DNA of 64,000 bases from Bacteroidaceae bacterium (GTDB lineage Bacteria > Bacteroidota > Bacteroidia > Bacteroidales > Bacteroidaceae): contig JAFTNW010000014.1 in assembly GCA_017451695.1 (NCBI GenBank), positions 1 through 64,000 on the forward strand, written 5' to 3'. Position 1 is the first letter of the stretch; every line of letters begins with the position of its first letter. Below the pieces are notes generated by a model. That model saw only the letters and a program-made list of their open reading frames with translations. It made no database searches and was not told the DNA's origin. A program made the position numbers and the translations under genes. Positions 56,072 to 64,000 of this stretch are shown here, piece after piece.

Positions 56072-57040
56072 ATGAAAAAGATATTACTATCACTGCTGCT
56101 TATCGCATGCGCCCTGCCAATGAGCGCGCAACGCATAGAGAGCGGCTACATATTATCGAACGACCTTAAAGACTCCCACGGCAACAAAGTGGGCAGAGGT
56201 GCAGTGCAATATATGGCAGGCAGCTACACAATGCCTCTTGCAACCACAAAGGTGGAACAGATAAAAAACATATATCGCAGCACCACCACTCCCGATGGGA
56301 AAACCATGATAAGAGAAACCCGCGACACGGTTACTACCGCACGAATGTGGCAACTTACACTCACAGGCAAGTATGCAGCCTTCGACAACGAGGGAACAGC
56401 CATACAAAATCACCCCGACGATGCCATAACCGCCGGTGCCATGATTACTCATGTGTGCCCCATAGCACACCGTTGGAATCTCATTGCAACGGTAGGTGCA
56501 ACGCTCAACGCCCCCTCATCGTACATTCGCATGCAAAGCATTGCCATCACTGCGGGGATGATATTCCAATACAGAGTAAACAAAAACCTATCGTTGGGCA
56601 TAGGAGCTGTGAGCACAACAGCCTATGGCGAGCCGGTGATACTCCCCGTGCCCATGATAAATTGGAAGAGAGACGGCCGGTACAGCATTGAGCTGAACAT
56701 GCACGGCAAACCACAACTTACCATTGCTACACAACTAAATGAGAAGACAAGGCTCACACTCGCTCCATTCGATACAGAACGCTTCTCGGCAATGGTTGAT
56801 ATAGACGGGGAGCACAAAGTATTTGCACAGAATATCATCCAATCGACCATAGGAGTTTCGTACCGCTTTACAAACCATTGGTCGCTCACCGGTGAAGCAG
56901 GCTACATATACCACAACAGCATACGCATACAGGAGCGCAGCATGAAGGCATTTTGGGAGGACCTCTTCAGCGACGACAATCGCATGAAATACTCGCCCTC
57001 CTGCACATTCTCCGTAGGACTTCACTACCATTTCAGATAA
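56072..57040 (+). CDS. Outer-membrane beta-barrel protein (DUF6268-like)
   Basis: Exported protein of 322 residues with signal peptide MKKILLSLLLIACALPMSAQ. The mature part consists of alternating strands (MWQLTLTGKYAAFDN, NLSLGIGAVSTTAYG, TIGVSYRFTNHWSLTGEAGY) and ends FSVGLHYHFR, which fits an outer-membrane barrel whose C-terminal strand is one residue longer than usual. Resemblance to DUF6268 barrels is by eye only. It closes the lpxD-miaA unit, followed by a terminator. Confidence 0.75.
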   Translation: MKKILLSLLLIACALPMSAQRIESGYILSNDLKDSHGNKVGRGAVQYMAGSYTMPLATTKVEQIKNIYRSTTTPDGKTMIRETRDTVTTARMWQLTLTGKYAAFDNEGTAIQNHPDDAITAGAMITHVCPIAHRWNLIATVGATLNAPSSYIRMQSIAITAGMIFQYRVNKNLSLGIGAVSTTAYGEPVILPVPMINWKRDGRYSIELNMHGKPQLTIATQLNEKTRLTLAPFDTERFSAMVDIDGEHKVFAQNIIQSTIGVSYRFTNHWSLTGEAGYIYHNSIRIQERSMKAFWEDLFSDDNRMKYSPSCTFSVGLHYHFR

Positions 57041-57064
57041 ATAAAAGACTATTTCATAATATTC

Positions 57065-57100
57065 AGGGTATAGGCAATATGATGCTTATACCCTATTTTT
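57065..57100 (+). terminator. Terminator of the lpx-miaA unit
   Basis: Eight-base perfect arms AGGGTATA (57065-57072) and TATACCCT (57087-57094) with a run ATTTTT after the stem, 25 bp past the last stop. Confidence 0.8.
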
Positions 57101-57127
57101 ACGCATAACTGTTAAATATTACAAAAT

Positions 57128-57172
57128 TATAGTACTATGTATTGCAAGGTACTATATAATATCATACATTTG
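57128..57172 (+). promoter_or_regulatory. Promoter with overlapping dyad upstream of padR
   Basis: TATTG (57140-57144) is followed after 20 nt by TACATTTG (57165-57172), close to the Bacteroidota consensus. Palindromic sites flank the -33 region: TATAGTAC (57128-57135), part of the 10-bp palindrome ATAGTACTAT, and GTACTATA (57149-57156). Spacing from centre to centre is 21 bp, two helical turns, which fits binding of a PadR dimer that represses its own operon; this is inference. Confidence 0.6.
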
Positions 57173-57197
57173 CACAAGAAACAAAAAACCAAAAGGA

Positions 57198-57530
57198 ATG
57201 TATATAGAAAATGTAAAATCGCAAATGCGCAAAGGGATGCTCGAATACAGCATAATGCTACTGTTGCGCGACAGGCCCTTTTACACATCGGACATTATAG
57301 ACGCATTGGAGAAGGCAAACCTTATAGTTGTAGAAGGCACGCTCTATCCCTTGCTGTCGAGGTTGCGAAAAGAGGGCATACTTGACTATGAGTGGCAAGA
57401 GAGCTCGCAAGGACCGCCACGCAAGTACTACAAACTCACTCAAGCAGGCTGCGAGGCACTTGCCATACTTGATGCCAACTGGAACAACCTCACCGAAACT
57501 ATTGCACAAATAAAAAACATTACGGAATAA
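57198..57530 (+). CDS. PadR family transcriptional regulator
   Basis: Winged-helix regulator of 110 residues, the short (PadR-s1) form without the long C-terminal helix. SQMRKGMLEYSIMLLLRDRP is the start of the domain, LIVVEGTLYPLLSRLRKEGILD the recognition and wing region and GPPRKYYKLTQAGCEAL the wing tip. It comes before two PspC-domain genes (gap 15 bp), an arrangement common in Bacteroidota, and probably represses the unit through the dyad upstream. Confidence 0.92.
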   Translation: MYIENVKSQMRKGMLEYSIMLLLRDRPFYTSDIIDALEKANLIVVEGTLYPLLSRLRKEGILDYEWQESSQGPPRKYYKLTQAGCEALAILDANWNNLTETIAQIKNITE

Positions 57531-57545
57531 AAAGAATATAACTAT

Positions 57546-58487
57546 ATGAAAAGAACCATTAACGTAAACCTCGGAGGCCGTCCCTTCCAAATAACGGAAG
57601 ATGCTTACACGCGCCTCGACGATTATATGAAAAGCATCAGCGCCTGCCTTAAACACAACGAGTATGGCGATGAGATTGTGGCCGACATAGAAGCACGCAT
57701 TGGCGAACTTTGTGACGAACGCTTGCAACAGAGCCGTGCGGGATTTATCGACATAGAGCTTGTTAATGAGATGATAAACCGCATGGGTAATCCCGAAACC
57801 ATGATAGACGAGGAGGGGGAATCCCAAGCGACCGATGCCAACGAGAAGGCAAAAAGCGACGAAGAGAAGAAAGAGAACGAATACAGGGAGTTCTTCAAGA
57901 ACATAAAATTGGAGAAGAAATTCTACCTCGATAAAGAGAAGCGCATGGTGGGCGGTGTGATAGCCGGCATTGCTGCATACCTGAATGTGGATGTAACCAT
58001 AATGCGCATAATAATGGTGGTGCTAATCGCAATAATCGGGCCCATTGCCCTGCTTGCCTACCTCATTGTATGGGCCATTGCCCCCACTGCCGAAACCACC
58101 ACCGACAAACTGCGCATGCAAGGCATTGAACCCACGCCCGAAAACATTGCAGACAAACTCACCGGCGAGGAGCCTAAGACAAACAGTGGCGACAGCAATA
58201 CGGAGGTTGCAAAGAATGAACGATTGAAAACCATTCTCCTTGCAGTAACTATTGTGGTGGCAGCACTCTTCTTTCGCCCCACGATAACAATCACAGGCAA
58301 TAACCCCATTTTATACATTACGGGGTTCTGCGCCACCCTCACATTTGCCCTTCTTATAATATATGCAGCATTCGGGCTCACAAACCTGCTGAGTGAAAAA
58401 TATAAAAAGATTGTTTTTATATCGTTTATAACAGCACTTGTTGTTACAATAGTATTTATTTACCTTTCAACCAACATAATCATATGA
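57546..58487 (+). CDS. PspC domain membrane protein
   Basis: Protein of 313 residues. An N-terminal soluble module (about 1-75, NLGGRPFQITEDAYTRLDDY, then ARIGELCDERL) is shared with the next gene. It is followed by an acidic linker and a PspC domain (about 136-185: MVGGVIAGIAAYLNVDVTIM) with one long hydrophobic stretch, then three further membrane helices near 228-250, 255-275 and 285-310. PspC proteins act in envelope stress responses; this form may sense or stabilise the membrane. It overlaps the next gene by 4 bp. Confidence 0.88.
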   Translation: MKRTINVNLGGRPFQITEDAYTRLDDYMKSISACLKHNEYGDEIVADIEARIGELCDERLQQSRAGFIDIELVNEMINRMGNPETMIDEEGESQATDANEKAKSDEEKKENEYREFFKNIKLEKKFYLDKEKRMVGGVIAGIAAYLNVDVTIMRIIMVVLIAIIGPIALLAYLIVWAIAPTAETTTDKLRMQGIEPTPENIADKLTGEEPKTNSGDSNTEVAKNERLKTILLAVTIVVAALFFRPTITITGNNPILYITGFCATLTFALLIIYAAFGLTNLLSEKYKKIVFISFITALVVTIVFIYLSTNIII

Positions 58488-60292
58488 AAAAGATAAACAA
58501 CATACACATTGACGGCCGTGCCTTTTTCTTCGAGGAAGATGCAAGCAACATAATGGAGCAGTACCTTGCTCGCATAAAGGAACTTTACCGCGACAATGGC
58601 GAGGACCTTAAAGTAGCCGATGTTGAATACCGCATTGCCGAGTTCTGCACAGCACGTGTGGGAGAGGGCGGCATTGTAAATGCAGCACTCATAGAGGAGG
58701 CTATAAAGAGCATAGGCTTGCAGATAGAGACACCCACTGCACAACCTGCCGAAACAACCGAGCAGCCCACCGACGAGGCCAAAGCCGAGGAGCCCCAGGA
58801 CCACAGCAACGAGCCGTGGTACCGCGCAATGCTCATGGGCAGCAAGATATTCCGCAACCCACACGAAAGTTACATTGGCGGCGTGCTTGCCGGCCTTGCC
58901 GCCTACTTTGGAATCAGTGCAGCCCTGCTACGCATCATCACGGTCATTCTGTTCATTGTGGAGCCCACAGGAATTGTTTACTTGATATACATTGCTTTGT
59001 GGATAATATTCCCAAAAGCCAAAAGCATTATGGACTACACCCGTATGCGCCGTGTTGGTGCCAAAAGCGATAAGAAGAGCGTGGAGGCAGCATGGAAGAA
59101 CAATTATGAGCAAAGCATGATGGAACTTGCCGAACCGCCTGCAAGCGGTTGCCTGCCGACTTTAGTTAAGGTTCTCTTCTTCCTTCCCCTCATTCCGCTT
59201 GCCATTGTGTTGTGCATATTTGCCATATTCGTAATAGTTCTGCCCATTGGTTTTATATACATATTTGCAATTGGTGGCACAGCGACACTCTTTACCGTGC
59301 CTCTTGCAGTTATGGCAATATCACTTGTAACAGCCATAGCAGTAATGGCATTTGCACTCATATATTGGATATTGGGCAAAATGAGCGTGTGCAAGCCTAT
59401 GAACAAATGGCCCAAGATAATACTTGCCACACTATTGATAGTTTCTCTGCTATTCGCAGGCATTGGCGCTTACCGCGTTTCAAAGAGCTACGATGGCTAT
59501 GTAAATCTGTGGGAAAAGATTGAAAACGAGTTCGCAGAGTTCATAAACGGTGGTTTCCTCAAACACCTTGACATGGGAATAGTAACTATGAGAAGCGGAG
59601 AATATTATTGCGAATTTCCACTTAACGAAAATGGCAAAAAAGCTTTTGCTGCCGTTTGGGACAAGGAACTGCAAAACTGCAAAATTCCTTTTGTAGTGGA
59701 AACGACACACAACGACCGTGGCGAGTACAACATATATTTCTATCGACACGAAGGCAGTGTAATGGACATCAAACACAGAGTGGCAAACAAGGATTATGAT
59801 GCCCGCTACACGGTGAACACCGAGGAACTGAACGGATACATCTATTTCATTTGGGATGGAGAAAAGAACACACTATACAGCGACGAGGTATATGAAACAC
59901 CTACCGATTCAAGGAGCACCACTTTCGAGAAACGCACCGACGCTGTAAAAATAGATGCCACAAGCCACGACGGTGCACTCAACTTTGGCAACGCAGCCGA
60001 AAAGGGGCTCACCCCCTTCTCCTTCTTCTTCTATGGCAGCCAAAGAGTACCAAGCCTGCTTGTGGGTGGCGATGGAAACGAAGGCTTGGAGATTGCGCCT
60101 TCATCCACATTCAAGCATTTGAAGGATGCTATGCTCAACAGCAACGAGGAAGAGGGAACAGGCTCCCCCGCAGCAAAAAGCAATATAAACATAGACGAGG
60201 AGAAGCTGAACAAGGCCATAGATGACGTAATGAAACTTGCCGATAGCTTAATTAAGGATGCCAACAACATTGTGGATATAACACAAGAGTAA
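58484..60292 (+). CDS. Large PspC domain membrane protein
   Basis: Protein of 602 residues, a paralogue of the gene before it. It has the same N-terminal module (about 1-70, HIDGRAFFFEEDASNIMEQY), an acidic linker and a PspC domain (about 125-180: YIGGVLAGLAAYFGISAAL). A central membrane region (about 220-335) with several helices follows, and then a soluble C-terminal part of about 260 residues, probably periplasmic, that I do not recognise. The fused extra domain may be the sensor or effector part of this envelope system. ATGA overlap with the preceding gene implies coupled translation. Confidence 0.85.
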   Translation: MKKINNIHIDGRAFFFEEDASNIMEQYLARIKELYRDNGEDLKVADVEYRIAEFCTARVGEGGIVNAALIEEAIKSIGLQIETPTAQPAETTEQPTDEAKAEEPQDHSNEPWYRAMLMGSKIFRNPHESYIGGVLAGLAAYFGISAALLRIITVILFIVEPTGIVYLIYIALWIIFPKAKSIMDYTRMRRVGAKSDKKSVEAAWKNNYEQSMMELAEPPASGCLPTLVKVLFFLPLIPLAIVLCIFAIFVIVLPIGFIYIFAIGGTATLFTVPLAVMAISLVTAIAVMAFALIYWILGKMSVCKPMNKWPKIILATLLIVSLLFAGIGAYRVSKSYDGYVNLWEKIENEFAEFINGGFLKHLDMGIVTMRSGEYYCEFPLNENGKKAFAAVWDKELQNCKIPFVVETTHNDRGEYNIYFYRHEGSVMDIKHRVANKDYDARYTVNTEELNGYIYFIWDGEKNTLYSDEVYETPTDSRSTTFEKRTDAVKIDATSHDGALNFGNAAEKGLTPFSFFFYGSQRVPSLLVGGDGNEGLEIAPSSTFKHLKDAMLNSNEEEGTGSPAAKSNINIDEEKLNKAIDDVMKLADSLIKDANNIVDITQE

Positions 60293-60315
60293 TAATAGAT
60301 TTTTCATAACGATGC

Positions 60316-60353
60316 TTTTCGGGCGTGCCACTGAATAATGGCACGCCCGAAAA
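60316..60353. terminator. Bidirectional terminator after the PspC unit
   Basis: Perfect 15-base arms (60316-60330 and 60339-60353) with an 8-nt loop and A/T runs on both sides, between converging stops at 60292 (+) and 60374 (-). Confidence 0.88.
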
Positions 60354-60373
60354 CTTATCACACGAAAAGAATT

Positions 60374-61306
60374 TTACTCAACATATAAACGCCCCTGCCA
60401 GGTATCGCGCTCGCGCATACGCTTTTTTACCTTATCGACAAGTTCATGGTTTTTTATTCCCCAATCGGGAGCCACCAAAAGTTCTTTTGGCGACTGCGAT
60501 GCAAAGCGTTCCAAAACAAGCGTGGGGCGCAGGCGCTCAACATAATCGACAACGGTTTCCACATAATCGTCAAGGGCAAAAAGATGGAAATCATTGGGGC
60601 AGGCAACATACTCCTCGGCCATACGGGTGCCGCGTATCAGTTGCAGTTGATGCATTTTGAGCGTGGTCAGCGGCAGTTTCGATAGTTCGGCCGCCTGCCT
60701 CATAAGTTCGGTTTTATCCTCGCCCGGCAATCCCAAGATTATATGCCCGCCCACCGGTATTCCGCAAGCAGCGGTGCGCTCCACAGCATCTACCACGGTG
60801 GCATAGTCGTGCCCGCGGTTTATACGCCGCAGGGTGGCATCGTTGCAGCTTTCAATGCCATACTCCACAAGAACAAATGTGCGCTGTGCAAGCTCCTGCA
60901 GATAGGCAAGCAGAGAGGGCGGCATGCAATCGGGGCGGGTACCAATGACAATGCCCACACATCCCTCAACCGCGAGAGCCTCGCGATAGCGTTGCTGCAA
61001 CACATCGAGCGATTCGTATGTATTTGTATAGGCTTGAAAATAGGCAAGATAACGCATATATGGATATTTGCGGGCAAAAAAGGCAATGCCCTCGCGCATC
61101 TGCTCGGCAACAGGCTTGTTACGGTGGCAATAGGCAGGGTTGAACGTGCGGTTATTGCAATAGGTGCAACCGCCCCACCCCTTTGTGCCGTCACGGTTGG
61201 GACAGGTAAAACCGCCATCAAGGGTTATCTTCTGCACCTTGAAGGGAAACTGCTGTTGCAGATAACTGCCAAAGTCATTATAGTAAAAACGCTCTATCAC
61301 ACTCAT
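60374..61306 (-). CDS. Radical SAM protein, YhcC-like (TIGR01212 family)
   Basis: Protein of 310 residues of the YhcC group. The N-terminus YNDFGSYLQQQFPFKVQKI and CPNRDGTKGWGGCTYCNN, which has the Cys residues expected to bind the iron-sulfur cluster and SAM, identify it; the exact CxxxxxxxxCxxC spacing here departs from CxxxCxxC as normal for this family. VEYGIESCNDATLRRINRGH and GGHIILGLPGEDKTE follow in the barrel. The reaction is unknown. It may start almost without a leader: TAATTTTG ends about 8 bp upstream. Confidence 0.88.
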   Translation of the reverse strand: MSVIERFYYNDFGSYLQQQFPFKVQKITLDGGFTCPNRDGTKGWGGCTYCNNRTFNPAYCHRNKPVAEQMREGIAFFARKYPYMRYLAYFQAYTNTYESLDVLQQRYREALAVEGCVGIVIGTRPDCMPPSLLAYLQELAQRTFVLVEYGIESCNDATLRRINRGHDYATVVDAVERTAACGIPVGGHIILGLPGEDKTELMRQAAELSKLPLTTLKMHQLQLIRGTRMAEEYVACPNDFHLFALDDYVETVVDYVERLRPTLVLERFASQSPKELLVAPDWGIKNHELVDKVKKRMRERDTWQGRLYVE

Positions 61307-61388
61307 AGCAACGCAAAATTACAAAAACCCTACGATTTTATACCCTTATTGAATGAGTAATAATCTTCCGTATGTGAAAAAGATTAAC

Positions 61389-61396
61389 TATCTTCG
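61389..61396 (+). promoter_or_regulatory. Weak promoter candidate of the DPP-IV-like gene
   Basis: TATCTTCG is one base off the -7 consensus, lies 34 bp before the ATG and has no obvious -33 box. The same octamer occurs upstream of lpxD. Confidence 0.3.
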
Positions 61397-61429
61397 TAAC
61401 CAAGAAGAAACAATCAATAAAAATATACA

Positions 61430-63634
61430 ATGAAAAAACTTTTCACACTCATCATCACACTTGTTGTTGCCACTGCCATACAGGCCGGCGACAAATTCAA
61501 ACTTACCGATGCCATGTATGGCGGATATTGGCCACAAACCTATGCAGCCATACAGCCCATGGCCGATGGCGTACACTTTGCCCGCATGAGCGGCGACCGC
61601 ACCATGATTCTCATGGGCTCGTTCAAAGATGGCAACATAGTAGATACACTCTTCAATGCAGCCACCGCACGCGGGTTCGACAAGAAACGCATCGATGGCT
61701 ACCAATTCTCGCCCGACGAGAGCCGCATACTCTTGCAGACAAGCACCGTGGGCATTTATCGTAACTCCTACACTGCCGAGCACTACATATTCTCGCGCAA
61801 GAACAACAAGGTGGCCCCCTTGTCGCAGAACGGAGCACAGCAGGTACCCAAATTCTCGCCCGACGGCACCATGATTGCCTTTGTGCGCAACAACGACATA
61901 TTCCTTGTGAAACTGCTCTTCGAGAACAGCGAATCGCAGGTAACCACCGATGGCGCAGCCGGCAAGATAATAAACGGAATACCCGATTGGGTAAATGAGG
62001 AGGAGTTCATGACAAACTGCTCATACGATTTCAGCGCCGACAGCAAAGTTATTGCATATGTTAAGTACGATGAGAGCGAGGTTATGATGTACGATATGCC
62101 CATGTATCTGCCCACAGGCAAGGAGAATGTGGCAATGGAGCCCTTCTGCGCACCATACAGTTTCAAATATCCCGTGGCAGGTGCTGCAAACTCCAAGATA
62201 TCGGTACACTCGTTTGACATAAAGAGCCGCAAGACACGCCAATTGGATGTACCCATCCCCGAAGAGGGCTACATACCCCGCATCAAATTTACCGACGATG
62301 CCAACACCCTTGCGGTGCTCACTCTCAACCGCCACCAGAACATTATGGATATATTCGCAGTGAATCCTCTTTCGGGCATAAGCAAACGTATTGTGCGCGA
62401 GGAGAGCGATACCTATCTGAACGAGCAAGTATATGCAAACATCGAGTTTATTGGCAACCACTTCATTCTCCACAGCGAGCGCAGCGGCTACAACCACCTA
62501 TACCTCTACACCACAGGTGGTGAGCTTGTGCGCCCCATCACCGAGGGCAATTTCGAGGTTAAGGAATTCTTCGGCTGGGACAAGAAGAAAAACGAGTTCT
62601 ACTATCGCAGTAACGAGGGCAGCCCTATGCGCGACAATATATATAAGGTAAATGCCAAAGGCAAGAAGACACAGCTCACCAAAGGCGAGGGAAGCAACAG
62701 CGCGGTATTCAGCAAGGGGTTGAAATACTTTATAAATACATTCTCAAACATCAACACCCCGCACATTGTAACCACCAACGACAACAACGGCAAAACAATA
62801 AAGACTCTGATAGACAACAAAGACCTTGTAGAGAAACTTGCCAAGTTCGATATGCCCACCAAGGAGTTCTTCACATTCAACACCACCGACGGCACACAGC
62901 TAAACGGCTGGATGGTGAAACCCGCAAACTTTGATGCAAACAAGCAATACCCTGTGGTGATGTTCCAATACAGCGGCCCCTACTCGCAACAGGTAAACGA
63001 CAGTTGGTACATCGGCAACTACGGCAATGCTATGTTCGAGAGCTATATGGCAAGCGAGGGGTTCATTATGGTGTGTGTCGATGGTCGCGGAACAGGTGGT
63101 CGCGGAACAAAGTTCGGCAAATGCACATATTTGAATATAGGTAAATACGAGCCTGCCGACCAAGTTGAGGCGGCCAAATACCTTGGTACACTACCCTATG
63201 TAGATAAAAACAACATAGGTATTTGGGGATGGAGCTTTGGCGGTTACAATACCATTATGTCAATGAGCCAAGATGATGCAGTGTTCAAAGCCGGCGTTGC
63301 TGTGGCAGCACCCACCGATTGGCGTTTCTACGACACTGTATATACCGAGCGTTACATGCGCACACCCAAAGAGAACAAAGAGGGTTACGACAACGGCTCG
63401 GCTATTGTAAATGCCGACAAACTGCATGGCAAGCTGTTGCTTGTCCATGGCACTGCCGACGACAACGTGCATCTGCGCAACATGATACGCTACACCCACG
63501 CGCTTAACCAAGCCAACAAGGAGTTTGAAATGGCACTCTACCCCGATAGCAACCACAGCATCTATCACGGTAGCAACACCCGTTTCCACCTATTTACACG
63601 CATTGCAAAATTCTTTATCGAGAATTTGAAGTAA
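61430..63634 (+). CDS. Dipeptidyl/tripeptidyl peptidase, S9B (DPP-IV-like)
   Basis: Exported serine peptidase of 734 residues, signal peptide MKKLFTLIITLVVATAIQAG. Residues about 30-490 form the beta-propeller (YQFSPDESRILLQT, FSPDGTMIAFVRNNDIF) and about 500-734 the alpha/beta-hydrolase domain: Ser602 in WGWSFGGYNT, acid Asp677 or Asp678 in GTADDNVH and His709 in DSNHSIYHG. NEEEF (propeller, DWVNEEEF) supplies the Glu pair that holds the peptide N-terminus in DPP-IV. It should release Xaa-Pro dipeptides, or tripeptides as in the related PtpA, from peptides in the periplasm. Confidence 0.92.
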   Translation: MKKLFTLIITLVVATAIQAGDKFKLTDAMYGGYWPQTYAAIQPMADGVHFARMSGDRTMILMGSFKDGNIVDTLFNAATARGFDKKRIDGYQFSPDESRILLQTSTVGIYRNSYTAEHYIFSRKNNKVAPLSQNGAQQVPKFSPDGTMIAFVRNNDIFLVKLLFENSESQVTTDGAAGKIINGIPDWVNEEEFMTNCSYDFSADSKVIAYVKYDESEVMMYDMPMYLPTGKENVAMEPFCAPYSFKYPVAGAANSKISVHSFDIKSRKTRQLDVPIPEEGYIPRIKFTDDANTLAVLTLNRHQNIMDIFAVNPLSGISKRIVREESDTYLNEQVYANIEFIGNHFILHSERSGYNHLYLYTTGGELVRPITEGNFEVKEFFGWDKKKNEFYYRSNEGSPMRDNIYKVNAKGKKTQLTKGEGSNSAVFSKGLKYFINTFSNINTPHIVTTNDNNGKTIKTLIDNKDLVEKLAKFDMPTKEFFTFNTTDGTQLNGWMVKPANFDANKQYPVVMFQYSGPYSQQVNDSWYIGNYGNAMFESYMASEGFIMVCVDGRGTGGRGTKFGKCTYLNIGKYEPADQVEAAKYLGTLPYVDKNNIGIWGWSFGGYNTIMSMSQDDAVFKAGVAVAAPTDWRFYDTVYTERYMRTPKENKEGYDNGSAIVNADKLHGKLLLVHGTADDNVHLRNMIRYTHALNQANKEFEMALYPDSNHSIYHGSNTRFHLFTRIAKFFIENLK

Positions 63635-63644
63635 CATTTATATG

Positions 63645-63690
63645 ACACACAAAAATCCGTTGCAGTTGCCTGCAACGGATTTTTGTGTGT
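63645..63690. terminator. Bidirectional terminator after the DPP-IV-like gene
   Basis: Perfect 20-base arms (63645-63664 and 63671-63690) with a 6-nt loop and A/T-rich flanks, 10 bp after the peptidase stop and 18 bp from the small-protein stop on the other strand. Confidence 0.88.
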
Positions 63691-63708
63691 ATACCGAACT
63701 GCTGTTAT

Positions 63709-63873
63709 TTACACCGCCTTTGGAGTGGCGGCAAAAGCAAATATCAACATTGCAGCAAGTGCCACAATAAGTACAATAACAGCAATCTGCTTCAACAACT
63801 GTTTGCGTTTCTTTTCAGCCTTGCGCTTGCGCTCCTTGGCAATACGCGCATCGCTTTTCTTCTTTACTGCCAT
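63709..63873 (-). CDS. Small membrane protein, 54 residues
   Basis: Short gene translated from the ATG at 63873: a highly basic N-terminus ([20 protein letters not shown] then KKRKQLLKQ) leads into one hydrophobic helix (about residues 30-49, AVIVLIVALAAMLIFAFAA) and ends TPKAV. This single-pass, Lys/Arg-tailed form suggests an inner-membrane small protein with its N-terminus in the cytoplasm. The ATG shares its A with the aspS stop (TAATG), so translation is coupled. I do not know its function. Confidence 0.75.
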   Translation of the reverse strand: MAVKKKSDARIAKERKRKAEKKRKQLLKQIAVIVLIVALAAMLIFAFAATPKAV

Positions 63874-64000
63874 TACTTATCCTCCTTCAAATCAAGTGCA
63901 ATGTTAAGTTCGTCGAGCTGTGCAGGGTCGAGCACCGAAGGAGCGTCAATCATTGTATCGCGGCCCGAATTATTCTTGGGGAAGGCAATGCAATCGCGTA
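63873..64000 (-). CDS. aspS: Aspartate-tRNA ligase, C-terminal fragment (5' part outside window)
   Basis: The last 41 codons read on the minus strand include [17 protein letters not shown], the conserved C-terminal motif of bacterial AspRS (class II, motif 3 region end), followed by a short helical tail [16 protein letters not shown]. The rest of the gene lies beyond the window edge. The stop overlaps the ATG of the small membrane protein by one base. Confidence 0.85.
   Translation of the reverse strand, partial: RDCIAFPKNNSGRDTMIDAPSVLDPAQLDELNIALDLKEDK

Overview
The window looks like a chromosomal segment from a member of the Bacteroidales (Bacteroidota). The signs are a fused LpxC-FabZ protein, a family GT3 (eukaryote-like) glycogen synthase beside a DUF3417-type glucan phosphorylase, a V/A-type ATPase operon containing a DUF2764 subunit, signal peptides ending in A-Q, few Shine-Dalgarno sites, and several promoters of the TTTG-N19..21-TAnnTTTG type. 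The content is mostly housekeeping and cell-envelope genes. I saw no insertion sequence, prophage, CRISPR array, rRNA or tRNA.

Layout. 1-4800 (+): ABC export cluster with two FtsX/MacB-type permeases (the first cut by the window edge), an ATPase and a TolC-like outer-membrane protein. 4801-5718: gene-free mosaic of repeats and hairpins. 5719-7496 (-): murB and a PhnP-like metallo-hydrolase. 7986-8501 (+): A+T-rich orphan gene. 8556-14725 (-): hemolysin-III protein, secreted esterase, glucan phosphorylase, glycogen synthase. 14987-22450 (-): seven-gene V-type ATPase operon (E, DUF2764, A, B, D, I, K), preceded by a promoter-hairpin unit that may be a small RNA or an attenuating leader. 22915-27818 (-): MORN-repeat protein, YhcH-like protein, glycogen branching enzyme and a coupled membrane protein. 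27948-32340 (-): PBP1A, kdsB, catalytically dead M16 homologue. 32567-35924 (+): pyrB, pyrI, flavin reductase, beta-barrel protein, DUF554 protein. 36025-46300 (-): glyA, DUF3472 protein, Nif3/zinc-ribbon pair, S37 peptidase/ABC ATPase/PatB operon, an 80-bp tandem repeat, POT peptide transporter. 46615-46878 (+): glutaredoxin-like protein. 46978-47723 (-): a tiny ORF and a quinone reductase. 47998-57040 (+): purM-prfA-pyrF, then lpxD-lpxC/fabZ-lpxA, a pRiA4b-like gene, miaA and an outer-membrane protein. 57198-60292 (+): PadR regulator with two PspC-domain proteins. 60374-64000: YhcC radical-SAM protein (-), DPP-IV-like peptidase (+), a 54-residue membrane protein and the 3' end of aspS (both -).

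How genes work together. Glycogen synthesis (GT3 synthase, GlgB) and breakdown (phosphorylase) lie on both sides of the V-ATPase operon. KdsB, LpxD, LpxC/FabZ and LpxA supply the Kdo-lipid A part of LPS. MurB and PBP1A act on peptidoglycan. PyrB/PyrI/PyrF and PurM make nucleotides. S37 peptidase, DPP-IV-like peptidase and POT transporter together suggest growth on peptides. Many transcription units end in strong hairpins, often placed to serve converging genes.

No single clearly new system stands out. The best unexplained items are the promoter-hairpin unit at about 22655-22822, the 80-bp hairpin-bearing tandem repeat at 44379-44640, the dyad-flanked promoter of the PadR/PspC operon, and the repeat mosaic at 4801-5718.
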